A DNA stretch of 64,000 nt from Brevibacterium sp. S22 (GCF_004745485.1 NZ_RHFG01000001.1:406791-470790), one strand, 5' to 3'; positions 27,739 to 37,233 are shown, counted from the first letter of the stretch. The notes: generated by a model not told the origin, from the sequence alone. Numbers and translations: made by a program.

Positions 27739-28620
27739 GTGGCCGACCACCACATAGTCGACTTGCCCGAAGGCACGATCCACTACCGGATACTCGGTGC
27801 TTCCGGGCCGCCGGTGGTCTTACTGCACGGCGGCGGAATCGACAACGGAGGCTGGATGTGGCATTGGCTTGCCGGAGATCTTGCCGCCGACCACCGCGTT
27901 TACGTACCCGACCATCCCAAGCACGGGCGGAGCTGGCCCTGGCGAGCGCGAGCAGATCAGAGCGGTCAGGAGAACATGCTGGCCGCGATGATGGACCACT
28001 GGGGACTCGATGCGGCAACCCTGATCGGGCTGTCTCTCGGTTCGGCGACCTCCCTTGGCTATGCACTGAGGAATCCTGAGCGTGTGCACCGCCTGGTACT
28101 GACCTCGACAGGCGGACTCCAACATCGCTTGCCCAAGCACGAACTCGCCTGGCTGTCGTTGCGGACGCCGCTTTCGTGGCTGATCGGCCGAAGCATGACG
28201 GCGCAGTCGATGCGCCGCTGGGTGCGCACCAAAGTGGCGTTCGCCGAATATGTGTCATCGGCCGATGTCGAGGCACTCGCCGACCTCGCCGCCGAAGAGC
28301 TCCTCACCAAGCGTGCACACGGCGGTCACATGTTCTGCGATTGGAATCGGTTCGAGACAGCACCACGTCATCACCGGGTGAACTTCATGAGTCGGATCCC
28401 CGAACTCACCCAACCGATGCTGTTCGTCCATGGAGTCGACGATGCCGCTGTTCCCATGCGATACCCGCGCGAGGCTGCCGCGGCTGCCCCTCATGGCCGA
28501 CTGGCTGCGATACAGAAGGCTGGACATTTCGCGCCGGTCGAACGTCCCCGTGAGTACTCGGCCATAGTCCGCGAATTCCTGACAGAAACGGACTCGGTTC
28601 AGGACCGCCCGGGTCGGTGA
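27739..28620 (+). CDS. Alpha/beta hydrolase
   Basis: 293 aa. HGGG oxyanion segment (30-33), nucleophile Ser99 in GLSLGS, acid Asp in HGVDDAAVP and His in KAGHFAPVE give a complete catalytic triad with a cap domain between. The GTG at 27739 is preceded by GAGGAGG. Co-oriented with the TetR regulator and the amidohydrolase, suggesting a regulated two-step hydrolysis of an ester, lactone or amide. The substrate is not predictable. Confidence 0.9.
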   Translation: MADHHIVDLPEGTIHYRILGASGPPVVLLHGGGIDNGGWMWHWLAGDLAADHRVYVPDHPKHGRSWPWRARADQSGQENMLAAMMDHWGLDAATLIGLSLGSATSLGYALRNPERVHRLVLTSTGGLQHRLPKHELAWLSLRTPLSWLIGRSMTAQSMRRWVRTKVAFAEYVSSADVEALADLAAEELLTKRAHGGHMFCDWNRFETAPRHHRVNFMSRIPELTQPMLFVHGVDDAAVPMRYPREAAAAAPHGRLAAIQKAGHFAPVERPREYSAIVREFLTETDSVQDRPGR

Positions 28621-28690
28621 ACCGCGATCCGCCGGTCCGTGTCCGACCGATGCATTGACTACTCACCAACTCAATGGAGGCGTACAACCG

Positions 28691-30091
28691 ATGAAAGCGC
28701 ATCGCGTGCGGGACCATGCTCTCGTTCTTCGAAACGTCCATGTCTTCACTGGCCGCGGAAACACGTTGGATGGTGTCGACGTACTGGTCCGGGAGGGGCT
28801 GATACGGGAGAGCAGCCGGACCCGCCTCGATCCGCGCGGTGCGAGGGTCATCGAAGCTGCGGGGAAGACTCTTGTCCCCGGATTGATCGACACACACGTA
28901 CATCTGGATTTCCTCAGCGTCCGCAACGGCATCCACGGCTGGTTTCAGACGAGGTTCGCATTGCCGCGGGCTCTTGAAGAGCTGACGCGAAACGGGGTGA
29001 CGACCGTCCGAAGCATGGCCGATCCTCTCGCTCCGGTCAATCGCCTGCGAAAACGCGTCCTGAGGGGAAGTTTCGCGAGTCCCGAAATCCTCTCAGCGGG
29101 ACCGGCGCTCACTGCTCCAGGCGGGCACCCCACATCTACGCTCGCGAAAGACAATCCCTGGCTGCGCAAGCACATTGCGGTGACATTGGACGACCCCGAG
29201 GCGGCCCGCGCCGCTGTTCGAAGGCTCCACACTGCCGGAGCCGACCTCATCAAATTCGTGTACCAAGGTGGGCTCTATGGCCCGGACCGCATCAGACTGC
29301 GCAAGCTGGACCACACCATCGCACTCACGATCATCGAGGAAGCACATCGTATCGGACTGCCCGTCAGCGCTCACACGCATTGTCAGGAAGATGTCGACGC
29401 ACTCCTGTCCAATGGCATCGACAGCATCGAACACGGCGTGATCGAACATGAGTTGCGGGGCACCGAGACCTTGCAGACGTGGAGGCTAGCCGGTGCGCGA
29501 CTGGTGCCGACTCTCAGCATCGCCGCTCTGTTTCCCGGGCCCTCCGGTGGGTTGTACATAGACACCGCGCGCAAGAACCTCGCCTGTGCATACGAAGCCG
29601 GTATAAGCGTCGTCGCAGGGACTGACAGCATGATCGGGGCGATGCCCCCGAACACGCTCCATGACGAGCTCCGCCGTATGGTTCACGCCGGCATGTGCGA
29701 GTTCGACACTCTCCGTGCCGCCACTGCTGACGCCGCCGATCTTCTGGGACTCCGGGACCGAGCGGTCATCGAACCTGGCCGCCGAGCCGACATGGTGCTC
29801 CTTCGTTCCGACCCGCTGGAACGCATCGAGAACATCGCAGACATCGACTTGGTCGTCCAGGACGGCACCGTGATCTATCACGCCCCTGATCCCGCCCCCG
29901 CCCAGGCTCGGCTCCTACAACCCATCTGGACCTCCGGTCATCGACTACATCGACCTCACCGAGACCACCGTTCGGTGCCATGCGACTGTGCAGTACGACC
30001 GAAACCGCTTCTCCGAACATGGGGTGCGCAACCTGTCCTATTTCGACCGACGCACTGGGACTCTGCTGCGCATCGAAACCGTGGACGCTGA
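28691..30091 (+). pseudogene. Metal-dependent amidohydrolase, frameshifted near its C-terminus
   Basis: The first 400 residues form a full amidohydrolase TIM barrel: HxH in LIDTHVHLDF, Lys in DLIKFVYQGG, His in SAHTHCQED and IEHGVIEH, and Asp in VVAGTDSM, as in imidazolonepropionase-like enzymes. After YHAPDPAPAQA the translation becomes Arg/His/Pro-rich, while the +1 frame opens into protein-like sequence that continues to 30545. A one-base gain in the C-rich run at 29889-29905 explains both. GGAGG precedes the ATG. If the shift is real, the barrel might still be made. Confidence 0.7.
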
Positions 30092-30545
30092 TACGAACCT
30101 GGTCACAAGGAAATGGAGGTGCGAGATCCCGGCCGCGCAGACGGATCTGCACGCCGTCTCTGACGGGCAGAGCATCTCGTTGACCGGAACGCTCGAAGGC
30201 ACTCCAGTCACGCGGAGCTATCCGCTGCGCGGGCGGACCTGGATGCAGCTCCTGCTGTTCGACGCCGCCACCTTCATCGTTTCGGGCGAACCGACCCTGA
30301 GCCTCGTCGCCATCGGGACAAGCGGTCGAGGCGCATTGCAGCTCACCGATTTCGAACTCTCCAGGAAGAATTCGGATTCGCGAGGAGGAACCACCGTCGA
30401 AGCCGAACTCGTCATGCCTATGTGGCGACGCTTCTGGGGCGTCTCCGCCCTCTTCGATGCCGACAACGGCGACCTGCTCAAGGAACAGATCCGAGGCAAG
30501 AAGGACCACATCCTCGAGCGGAGAGGGCAGACGTTCCCACGCTGA
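29910..30545 (+). pseudogene. Out-of-frame C-terminal domain of the amidohydrolase
   Basis: In this frame the sequence starts GSYNPSGPPVIDYIDLTETT and runs about 210 codons of well-formed beta-rich protein (for example LLLFDAATFIVSGEPTLSLV), with no start codon where the domain begins. A GTG at 29988 could start a shorter product, but no ribosome site precedes it. I read it as the original C-terminal extension of the upstream enzyme. I do not recognise the domain. Confidence 0.6.
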
Positions 30546-30732
30546 TCATCAGGCGTCGGCGCACGGGCGGCCAACGCTCTTCAGCGGCACCGCATCGTGC
30601 ACCTTCCGACCGGGGGTCGGGCCCGTACCGACTTCGCGATGTTCGCCGATCCTCATGAGCACGGCATAGCCGCCGCCCGAGCTCGGCGTGCCCTGCACGC
30701 GCCCGCATATGCACTCAGCCGTTCAGTCTCAG

Positions 30733-31530
30733 TCACACGGATGGGTCCGAACCGCCGGACAACGAAGCTCGCGTGCTTGCGTCAGCTGGAAGGAACGTCT
30801 CGAGGTGCAATGAGTCCACCGTGACATCAGCGGGCCCTACGATGCGACTGGCGACGCTGAAGAATCGCAGAGGGCCGCCGTCGGAGTCCAGCTCCAGCAG
30901 CACCACGGGCCCCTGAGGCTCGCCAGCAGGCTCTCCCCGGTTCGGATAGCCTTCGACCTCTGCAAGCAGCGCTTCAAGCTTGTGGTCTCCTCCTGTGCTG
31001 CGGATCCGCTGGCGGAGCTGATGGATCAGATGGGCACGCCACTGACCCAGATTCCTGATCCGAGCAGACAGCCCGAGAGGGTGAAGCGCGAGTCGGATGA
31101 CGTTGATCGGAGGCTCCAGAAGTAGGGGATCGCACCCCGCCAGGAGCGCATCGATCGCATGATTCGCATCTATGATGTCCCACGAGTCGTCCAAGAGCAG
31201 CGCCGGATACGGAGCATGTGCATCGATCAGACTGCGCACTCCGCTCATTACTGCCGAGAGTTCCGGATCGTCGATCGAGTGTGCAGGGTGCAGCGGCGCG
31301 AATCCACCGGCCAAGAGCAGATGGTTCTGTTCACCCATCGGCACCTCGAGCACCTCGGCAAGACGGAGGATCATCTTCGACGTCGGGCGCGACCGTCCGT
31401 TTTCGACAAAACTGAGATGGCGTGTGCTCACGGCGGCCCGATTCGCAAGCGCCAACTGACTCAGTGACCGATGCTCGCGCCAACGGCGCAGCGCGGCACC
31501 GATGGTGACGGGGAGAGCGCTAGTTGCCAT
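30733..31530 (-). CDS. XRE family regulator with MmyB-like ligand domain
   Basis: 265 aa. The N-terminal helix-turn-helix (about 11-66; LSQLALANRAAVSTRHLSFV, ENGRSRPTSKM) is followed by a PAS-like MmyB domain with PALLLDDSWDIIDANHAI. MmyB-type regulators usually control a divergent neighbour, here a small membrane protein. Its ATG lies six bases after TATGCT, so it is probably leaderless, as is its divergent partner. Confidence 0.88.
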   Translation of the reverse strand: MATSALPVTIGAALRRWREHRSLSQLALANRAAVSTRHLSFVENGRSRPTSKMILRLAEVLEVPMGEQNHLLLAGGFAPLHPAHSIDDPELSAVMSGVRSLIDAHAPYPALLLDDSWDIIDANHAIDALLAGCDPLLLEPPINVIRLALHPLGLSARIRNLGQWRAHLIHQLRQRIRSTGGDHKLEALLAEVEGYPNRGEPAGEPQGPVVLLELDSDGGPLRFFSVASRIVGPADVTVDSLHLETFLPADASTRASLSGGSDPSV

Positions 31531-31536
31531 AGCACA

Positions 31537-31542
31537 AGCATA
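31537..31542 (-). promoter_or_regulatory. -10 box of the leaderless XRE gene
   Basis: On the minus strand TATGCT is followed by six bases and then the ATG at 31530. Confidence 0.5.
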
Positions 31543-31603
31543 CGAACATCTGCGTCCCGCCACCATGACCTCAGAGGTCATCGCGCTGGTCGCCGAACAG
31601 AGT

Positions 31604-31609
31604 CATGCT
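31604..31609 (+). promoter_or_regulatory. -10-like box of the divergent membrane gene
   Basis: CATGCT is followed by six bases and the ATG at 31616. The two divergent -10 boxes are about 60 bases apart, leaving one shared operator region. Confidence 0.35.
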
Positions 31610-31615
31610 GGCTGC

Positions 31616-32032
31616 ATGAACACCATCACCTCAACTCCGCATCCAACCATTCCCGAGAAGGTCACCCTGCTACGCACGACTCTGCTGCTCGATGCAGCAA
31701 TCACTGGGGTCAACGGCCTCGCCTACCTGATCCTGCCCGCCCAGTTGGCCACAGTCTTCGGGACTCCCGCACTCTTCCTGATGGCCGCAGGAGGTTTCCT
31801 GTTCTGCTGCGCGATTGTGTTCCTCCTGATCGGACGTGCCTCGCGAATTCCCTCGTGGGGAGTCTGGTTCGCGATACTCGTCAACACTGCGTGGGCGGTC
31901 GCATCCATCGTCTTCGTGCTGACATCCGACTGGCTGACCCAGATCGGTCAGCTGTGGGGAGTCCTCCAGGCTCTCGTCGTCTTCGGCTTCGGCATCGCTC
32001 AGTTGCTCGGATGGCGCCGCAGTCAGTCGTAG
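31616..32032 (+). CDS. Four-helix membrane protein, probable target of the XRE regulator
   Basis: 138 aa with four hydrophobic helices (VTLLRTTLLLDAAITGVNGL; LFLMAAGGFLFCCAIVFLLI; VWFAILVNTAWAVASIVFVL; ALVVFGFGIAQLLG). Divergent from the MmyB-type regulator with a short shared promoter region, so probably regulated by it. No family recognised with certainty. Confidence 0.75.
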   Translation: MNTITSTPHPTIPEKVTLLRTTLLLDAAITGVNGLAYLILPAQLATVFGTPALFLMAAGGFLFCCAIVFLLIGRASRIPSWGVWFAILVNTAWAVASIVFVLTSDWLTQIGQLWGVLQALVVFGFGIAQLLGWRRSQS

Positions 32033-32249
32033 ACCTCGGTTCGGAGGGCAGAGCATTGGCACAGCCGAGCGTACGAGACCAGCCGAACAGGCGCAGAGGA
32101 AGGCATTGACCGTCATCACCGGATCGCCATGGGAGCATCATTCCCCTTCCAGGCGGGGCCATCTCAGATTGGCGCACTCACTTTCGAATGTTCAACGGCG
32201 ACAGCCAACCCATCCAGACAGCGACCCAGAGCGTGCTCGATCATCTGTT

Positions 32250-32255
32250 TACGGT
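32250..32255 (+). promoter_or_regulatory. -10 box of leaderless small gene
   Basis: TACGGT is followed by six bases and the ATG at 32262. Confidence 0.4.
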
Positions 32256-32261
32256 GTACGC

Positions 32262-32569
32262 ATGGGCGAATCAGATGCTCAGGCTTTTCGCGGCGCCACC
32301 GTGATTGACGCAATGGGCGCCGCTCCCCGACCGAACCAGACGGCCCGCGGCTCGGCACCCGTCGCAGCCGCGCTGTGGATGTTGCCGACAGTCGCCAGCG
32401 CCTTGATCGCCATCCTCGGCGGCCTCGCCGGGACGCTGTACCGAGATGCGACGATTGCACTCCCGGTCACATCCTCGGCGCAGCCGTCCTCGCGATCTCC
32501 GCTTCCAGTGTCAGTCTGACCCTGCATAAAATTCGATCGCGGAGACCCATGATCAGAGGAATGTGGTGA
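32262..32569 (+). pseudogene. Two-helix membrane protein split by a frameshift
   Basis: From the ATG at 32262 the frame encodes MGESDAQAFRGATVIDAMG and one membrane helix (ALWMLPTVASALIAILGG), then turns into Ser/Pro-rich sequence and stops at 32519. The -1 frame reads GHILGAAVLAISASSVSLTL, a good second helix, and ends with a basic tail at 32569. A single-base loss around 32440-32475 would account for this. The leaderless-type promoter supports the start. Confidence 0.5.
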
Positions 32570-32766
32570 ATCGGTTTGGTCGGCGCAGGCCCCGGGCCGA
32601 AGTTGTATTTCCACTCGCCGTTCCGGGTCGCCGCCGACGCAGGTGTCCGACACCGTTCTGGCCGATCGCGCTTATGGGCCCAGAGCGAATCGTGTGCGCA
32701 TTCGTTCAGGCGGCACTCGGACGGCAGGCGTGATCAGTGCGGTCCCGCCGATGAAGGTGACTCACC
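32570..32766. other. Spacer between the broken small gene and PPK2
   Basis: No frame or clear terminator is supported here. Confidence 0.4.
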
Positions 32767-33669
32767 CTAGTCGCCGACGGCGTCGCGGCCGCGGCGCACG
32801 AGCAGGGGGTCCGCCTCGTAGACGACCGAGTGGTCTTTGTCCTCGTAGTCGAGTTGGTTGAGGAAGTGGCGCATCGCATTCAGGCGGGCGCGTTTCTTGT
32901 CATTGCTCTTGATCGTGATCCACGGAGCGTGGTCGGTGTCCGTACGGCGGAACGTCTCTTCCTTCGCCTTCGTGTAGTCGTCCCAGCGGTCGAGGGACTC
33001 GAGGTCCATCGGCGAGAGTTTCCACCGCCGCACCGGGTCGATCTGGCGGATCGCGAACCGGGTGCGCTGCTCTCTTTGGGTCACGGAGAACCAGAACTTC
33101 GTGACGTGGACTCCGGAGTCGATGAGCATCTTCTCGAATACGGGAGCCTGTTCCATGAAGGTCTCGTATTCGTCATCGGTGCAGAAACCCATGACGCGTT
33201 CGACGTTGCCCCGGTTGTACCAGGAGCGGTCGAACATGACGATCTCACCGCTGGTGGGCAGGTGGGAGATGTAGCGCTGGAAGTACCACTGTCCGGCTTC
33301 GCGGTCGGAGGGTTTGTTCAGGGCGACGACGCGAGCGGCGCGGGGGTTGAGATGTTCGGTGAAGCGCTTGATCGTCCCGCCTTTGCCGGCGGCATCACGA
33401 CCCTCGAAGACGATGACGTGTTTGGCGCCGGTGTCCTGGCCCCAGTACTGGAACTTCAGCAGCTCGACCTGCAGCTTGTACTTCTCGAGTTCGTACTCTT
33501 CGCGGTCCATCTGTTCGTCGTACGGATACCCCTCCCGCCACGTTTCGACGGCTCGGCCCATGGGGTCGATGAGGTGCGGATCCGTGGTCTGGCTGTCCTC
33601 GACGGCGTACCCTTCGAGGCGGAGTTTGTCGATGTACTCCCGCAGATTCTCTTGGAACAGATTGTTCAC
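32767..33669 (-). CDS. ppk2: Polyphosphate kinase 2
   Basis: About 300 aa. The PPK2 P-loop FEGRDAAGKGGT and Walker B MFDRSWYNR are present, with the lid region FWFSVTQREQRTRF. Single-domain PPK2 enzymes use polyphosphate to phosphorylate nucleoside diphosphates or monophosphates; the class is not decided here. The GTG at 33669 has AAGGGAAGG upstream and is preferred over a GTG at 33696, which lacks a site. Confidence 0.92.
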   Translation of the reverse strand: MNNLFQENLREYIDKLRLEGYAVEDSQTTDPHLIDPMGRAVETWREGYPYDEQMDREEYELEKYKLQVELLKFQYWGQDTGAKHVIVFEGRDAAGKGGTIKRFTEHLNPRAARVVALNKPSDREAGQWYFQRYISHLPTSGEIVMFDRSWYNRGNVERVMGFCTDDEYETFMEQAPVFEKMLIDSGVHVTKFWFSVTQREQRTRFAIRQIDPVRRWKLSPMDLESLDRWDDYTKAKEETFRRTDTDHAPWITIKSNDKKRARLNAMRHFLNQLDYEDKDHSVVYEADPLLVRRGRDAVGD

Positions 33670-33736
33670 GAGATCCTTCCCTTTCGCTGTCGACACCAGG
33701 TTGCGCCTCGTGCACGATAGTGTGCTCAGATGAATA

Positions 33737-35047
33737 TCAGGTTATGCGATCGACGTCGCGTCGCGGGATGATTCCAACGCTCAATATCGGCGCGAGTGCG
33801 ATGAGCCCGAAGGACAGCGGATAGCCGAACGCGGTCACCAGGGCACCGAATCCGGGACCGAGCAGGGCCGACATGACGAACTGTCCCGTGTTCTGGGCTC
33901 CCAGGGCCTTGCCCGACCAGCGCGGGCCGGCTGCTTCTGCCACGGAGGCGAAGGCCAGACCGTTGTCGGCCACAGATACGGCCGAGGCGAGGATGAACAC
34001 GATCGCCGCGACCACCGGCATCTCTGTGAGCGACAGCAAGGCGATGGCGGCCACGCAGACGACCGCCGCAATCGCGACCACCCGCATCAGGCCCACCCTC
34101 GAGCTCGTCCGATCCGAGAGACCGCCGACGACCATGCGCCCGATCGCGCCGGCGATCTGCGCGGCGGCAACGATCGCTCCGGCAGCTCCCGCTCCGATGC
34201 CTTGGACGGCGATGAGCCAGACGAGACCATAGGTGGAGAACGCGAACTGCGGCACGACGAGGAGCGCAGAGACCGCGTGGATGCGCCACAGGAAAGAGTC
34301 GCTGCGGTAGGGATTGACCGCTGAGGCGGGGTTCGACTTCCGCTCCCCCGCCGAGGTGGTGCCCGGTCGGGTGGAGCCTCCCCCGTCCGCTTTCGGTTCG
34401 GCGAGGGAATCGTCGACAACCTCGGTGGCGGCGTCGGGGTCGGCCACCTCGGTGCGGGTGGGAGCCTGATCCGGCGGATTGCGGATGAGGGCGAAGCAGA
34501 TGAGGGCGAGCGCTCCGGTCACGGCGGCGACGTACCAGAGGTATGCGGGGAATCCGCCGGCACCGGCGATCGGTGGGATCGTCACGGCCGCGACGCTTGT
34601 GCCCAGCGGTTGGGACATCTGGCGGATGCCCATGGCCAGTCCCCTGCGGTGGCGGGGGAACCAGCCCATGACGACGCGGCCGCTCGCGGAGTTCACGGAG
34701 GCGGCGGCCGCACCGGAGGCGGCGATGACGATAACCATCCAGATCGGTGAGTCGACGACGAGGATGGCGGCGGCCGAGAACACCGCGGTCAGCCCGATGC
34801 CCAGAGTCATGGCCAGCCGTTCACCGAAGCGGTCGGCGAAGGCGCCCCAGGCGATGAGGGTGAGGATGAGACCGAAGCTCGGTGCGGCGGCGACGGTGCC
34901 GGCCTGGGTGAGGGTGAACCCGAGGTCAGTGTGCATATAGGGGATGAGGAACGCGGGGCCGGCGATCGCGATCGTCGCCGCCATCTGCGTGAGGACACCG
35001 ATGACGAGGATCATCCAGGCTTGGGGACTCGGCCGTTCCGTCATCAT
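33737..35047 (-). CDS. MFS transporter
   Basis: 436 aa with 12 helices split by a long acidic central loop (PDQAPTRTEVADPDAATEV). The motif-A-like FADRFGERLAM and the second-half GGLSDRTSSRVG are clear. Sequence style resembles oxalate/formate-antiporter-like MFS members, but the substrate is unknown. The first of two ATGs lies six bases after TAGCCT, so the transcript is probably leaderless. Confidence 0.87.
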   Translation of the reverse strand: MMTERPSPQAWMILVIGVLTQMAATIAIAGPAFLIPYMHTDLGFTLTQAGTVAAAPSFGLILTLIAWGAFADRFGERLAMTLGIGLTAVFSAAAILVVDSPIWMVIVIAASGAAAASVNSASGRVVMGWFPRHRRGLAMGIRQMSQPLGTSVAAVTIPPIAGAGGFPAYLWYVAAVTGALALICFALIRNPPDQAPTRTEVADPDAATEVVDDSLAEPKADGGGSTRPGTTSAGERKSNPASAVNPYRSDSFLWRIHAVSALLVVPQFAFSTYGLVWLIAVQGIGAGAAGAIVAAAQIAGAIGRMVVGGLSDRTSSRVGLMRVVAIAAVVCVAAIALLSLTEMPVVAAIVFILASAVSVADNGLAFASVAEAAGPRWSGKALGAQNTGQFVMSALLGPGFGALVTAFGYPLSFGLIALAPILSVGIIPRRDVDRIT

Positions 35048-35053
35048 CGGTCC

Positions 35054-35059
35054 AGGCTA
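35054..35059 (-). promoter_or_regulatory. -10 box of the leaderless MFS gene
   Basis: On the minus strand TAGCCT is followed by six bases and the ATG at 35047. Confidence 0.45.
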
Positions 35060-35138
35060 GCCCTAGGGCGCAGACGGCCAGCCGCGCGTCTCAGATCGCG
35101 GGTTCGAAGTTTTGGCTATACAGTGAGTTCTGAACATT

Positions 35139-35212
35139 CCCCCTATAGCCCAATCGGCAGAGGCAGTCGACTTAAAATCGATTCAGTGTGGGTTCGAGTC
35201 CCACTGGGGGGA
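35139..35212 (+). tRNA. tRNA with UAA anticodon (Leu, UUA codon), short variable loop
   Basis: A 74-nt cloverleaf: acceptor CCCCCTA/TGGGGGG with discriminator A and encoded CCA at 35213-35215, a short D stem GCC/GGC, anticodon stem GTCGA/TCGAT with loop CTTAAAA (positions 34-36 TAA), a five-base variable loop TCAGT, and T stem GTGGG/CCCAC with loop TTCGAGT. UAA reads UUA (Leu), yet ordinary leucine tRNAs have a long variable arm, so the charging identity is not certain. An integrase gene lies just downstream. Confidence 0.85.
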
Positions 35213-35292
35213 CCAATGAAGTTGGCCCTGACCTGCAATGATGCTTTCCGCGCGGATGAGTTGATTCCGATATGGAGTCGAGAACCCCACGG

Positions 35293-36474
35293 TTACCCAT
35301 CTTTTTCGTTTCGGTTCTTGCCGAATCGATCGAGGATCTCCGACATATCGGGAGCCGCGGTCGCCTTCTTTATATAGTGCTTCGCAGTGACTGATGTGCC
35401 CGAGTGCCCAAGCACAGCGGCAGCCGCTTCGAGAGTCGCTTCGGCGTCGATGAGTGTAGCTACGGACTTCCGGAATACATGCGGAGAGATCTGACCGTCA
35501 CTCTCAATATCCTTGAGCGCCGCTCTCAGCGTTCGCCGATAGTTGTTCGGCCATTTCCATGTACCTTTGCCGGATGGAAAAACCGCGTTAGTTTCAGTGG
35601 GAATCGCCTCGACACTCCGGCGAAGCAGCACTTCCACCGCAAACGCAGGCAGAGTGAGGATCCGGAACCCGCTCGAGGTCTTTGTGTGCGATTGTCTTAA
35701 AAGGCCATTCTTCTTGAGGTAAACAAGCGTACCCGAAACTGTCAAGGTTGGCTGGTCCCTCAGATCGACATCGCCCCATCGCAGTGCGAGGACTTCGGAG
35801 ATCCGAAGCCCGGTCGCCAACATCACATCGACAACATCGAGCAGATCGCTTCCTCGCCGCGGTCCGCGATACCCTACCCCGTCTTGCCAGGCACGTAGTC
35901 CCTCACGAAGAGCCCCGACCTCATCGACACTCATTGCCGCGACGGGCTGTTTCGGCTTCGCCGGAAGGCGCACATCCCGCACCGGATTCGACCGAATCGC
36001 GTCGTGACGAACGGCCAGTTTGAACATGCCGTTGAGCACGGACCTCGCAGTCTTGGCGTTCCCCGGTGTCGCTGCAGCGAGATTCCGGAGGAAGCGATCG
36101 ACCCGGGACACAGTGACTTCCATGAGCATGTACTCGCCGAGAGCCGGCAGTACATGCCTATTCAGGCTGTCCGTGTAACGCTCAACAGTCTGAGCCGTGC
36201 AGTTCTCAGTGAGGTCCGGGTCGGCAAGCCACAACTTCGACAGTGCGGTCACGGTGGTGCTTCCGGCGATCGAGTCGCCCGCAGAATCAACCTCGCTACG
36301 CAGAGCTCGGAGGAGGTTGCGTTCAGCTTTGGCCCCAGACGCACCATAGGCTTCACGCTGCCGAGTCTTACCGGTGAAATCACGAAACCGCGCCCGCGCC
36401 CGCCATCTGTTCTCGGCAATCTCTTTTCGTGTAATCCTGCCCCACGTTCCGAGCTCCAGACGCGGCCTAGGCAT
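35293..36474 (-). CDS. Tyrosine recombinase / phage-type integrase
   Basis: 393 aa from the ATG at 36474. The catalytic set is visible: Arg224 in ATGLRISEVLALRW, Lys265 in HTKTSSG, His332 and Arg335 in PHVFRKS, His357 in VLGHSGTS and Tyr367 in AKHYIKK. The N-terminal SAM-like core-binding domain is present. The gene ends 80 bases from the tRNA 3' end, the usual arrangement for integration into a tRNA gene. The ATG overlaps the upstream regulator by eight bases, so both are probably co-expressed. Confidence 0.94.
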   Translation of the reverse strand: MPRPRLELGTWGRITRKEIAENRWRARARFRDFTGKTRQREAYGASGAKAERNLLRALRSEVDSAGDSIAGSTTVTALSKLWLADPDLTENCTAQTVERYTDSLNRHVLPALGEYMLMEVTVSRVDRFLRNLAAATPGNAKTARSVLNGMFKLAVRHDAIRSNPVRDVRLPAKPKQPVAAMSVDEVGALREGLRAWQDGVGYRGPRRGSDLLDVVDVMLATGLRISEVLALRWGDVDLRDQPTLTVSGTLVYLKKNGLLRQSHTKTSSGFRILTLPAFAVEVLLRRSVEAIPTETNAVFPSGKGTWKWPNNYRRTLRAALKDIESDGQISPHVFRKSVATLIDAEATLEAAAAVLGHSGTSVTAKHYIKKATAAPDMSEILDRFGKNRNEKDG

Positions 36475-37126
36475 TTCCGCCGTCTTCACCGATATCTTCG
36501 AGGTGCACCGCATACTCGACTATTCCGTACTCTTCAGCCATCTTGGCGTTGGCAGCTCCATCCGCAGCCCCGAGGACTTCAGCAGCCTTGTCGAGCAAGC
36601 CCAAGTCGCGGGCCCGCTGGATGCGTCGGGAAGCAGTAGCTCGCGAGACGTTGAGCGCCTCAGCTGTCGTTGAGATCACCGGGCGTCCCTTGCCGTACCA
36701 CTTCACAAGAGTTGCCACGGTAGCCGCCTCATAGATTGTGTCGTCGCCTAGCACTTGACCACCGGGCCTCGGGACCCGTCCGCTGAATTCCGGAGAATAC
36801 TCCCGGAAGTTACCGACACCCGATCGGTGGGCATCATCGATAGCCGACAGGATGTCATTGATCGCGATTTTGGAGAGGCCGCCGGTGCCAATTGCCTGGG
36901 CCCCTTCCGGATCACCAAGCAGCATTCCCGTAATCACGAAGTCCCCGTGCTCAGACTGCGCGACACGCACCCACAGTGGAAACGGCACGCCGGAAACATC
37001 GATGCGGTGCCAAAAGTCTGCCTGTCCCTCGGTACGACCTACCGCTTTCCCCCAATCGCCATCAACCAAACCTTCATTCTCGGCAGGGGTCACAACAGGT
37101 ACGGGGCGTCGGTCAGCAAAGTTCAT
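36467..37126 (-). CDS. Element-encoded winged-HTH protein
   Basis: About 219 aa. The N-terminal 120 residues are of unknown fold (a DFWHRIDVSGVPFPLWVRV segment). The C-terminus holds a winged helix, PVISTTAEALNVSRATASRRI. It overlaps the integrase start and faces the excisionase-like gene across a palindromic region. It therefore probably regulates the element or acts as a repressor. The ATG at 37126 gives MNFADRRPVPVV; the frame is open to 37162. Confidence 0.75.
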   Translation of the reverse strand: MNFADRRPVPVVTPAENEGLVDGDWGKAVGRTEGQADFWHRIDVSGVPFPLWVRVAQSEHGDFVITGMLLGDPEGAQAIGTGGLSKIAINDILSAIDDAHRSGVGNFREYSPEFSGRVPRPGGQVLGDDTIYEAATVATLVKWYGKGRPVISTTAEALNVSRATASRRIQRARDLGLLDKAAEVLGAADGAANAKMAEEYGIVEYAVHLEDIGEDGGNA

Positions 37127-37168
37127 GGAATCCAGCGTAGCAATTGCACTGATTATCGGCAATCACTG

Positions 37169-37187
37169 CAATCTTCTGATAAGATTG
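37169..37187. promoter_or_regulatory. Candidate operator between the wHTH and excisionase genes
   Basis: The perfect inverted repeat CAATCTT-ctgat-AAGATTG lies in an AT-rich divergent promoter region and is flanked by further TTGCA/TGCAA half-sites. Confidence 0.55.
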
Positions 37188-37233
37188 TTGCATTGATAGT
37201 TTCCTAACGGCGCAACAAGAGGAGATGGTGACC

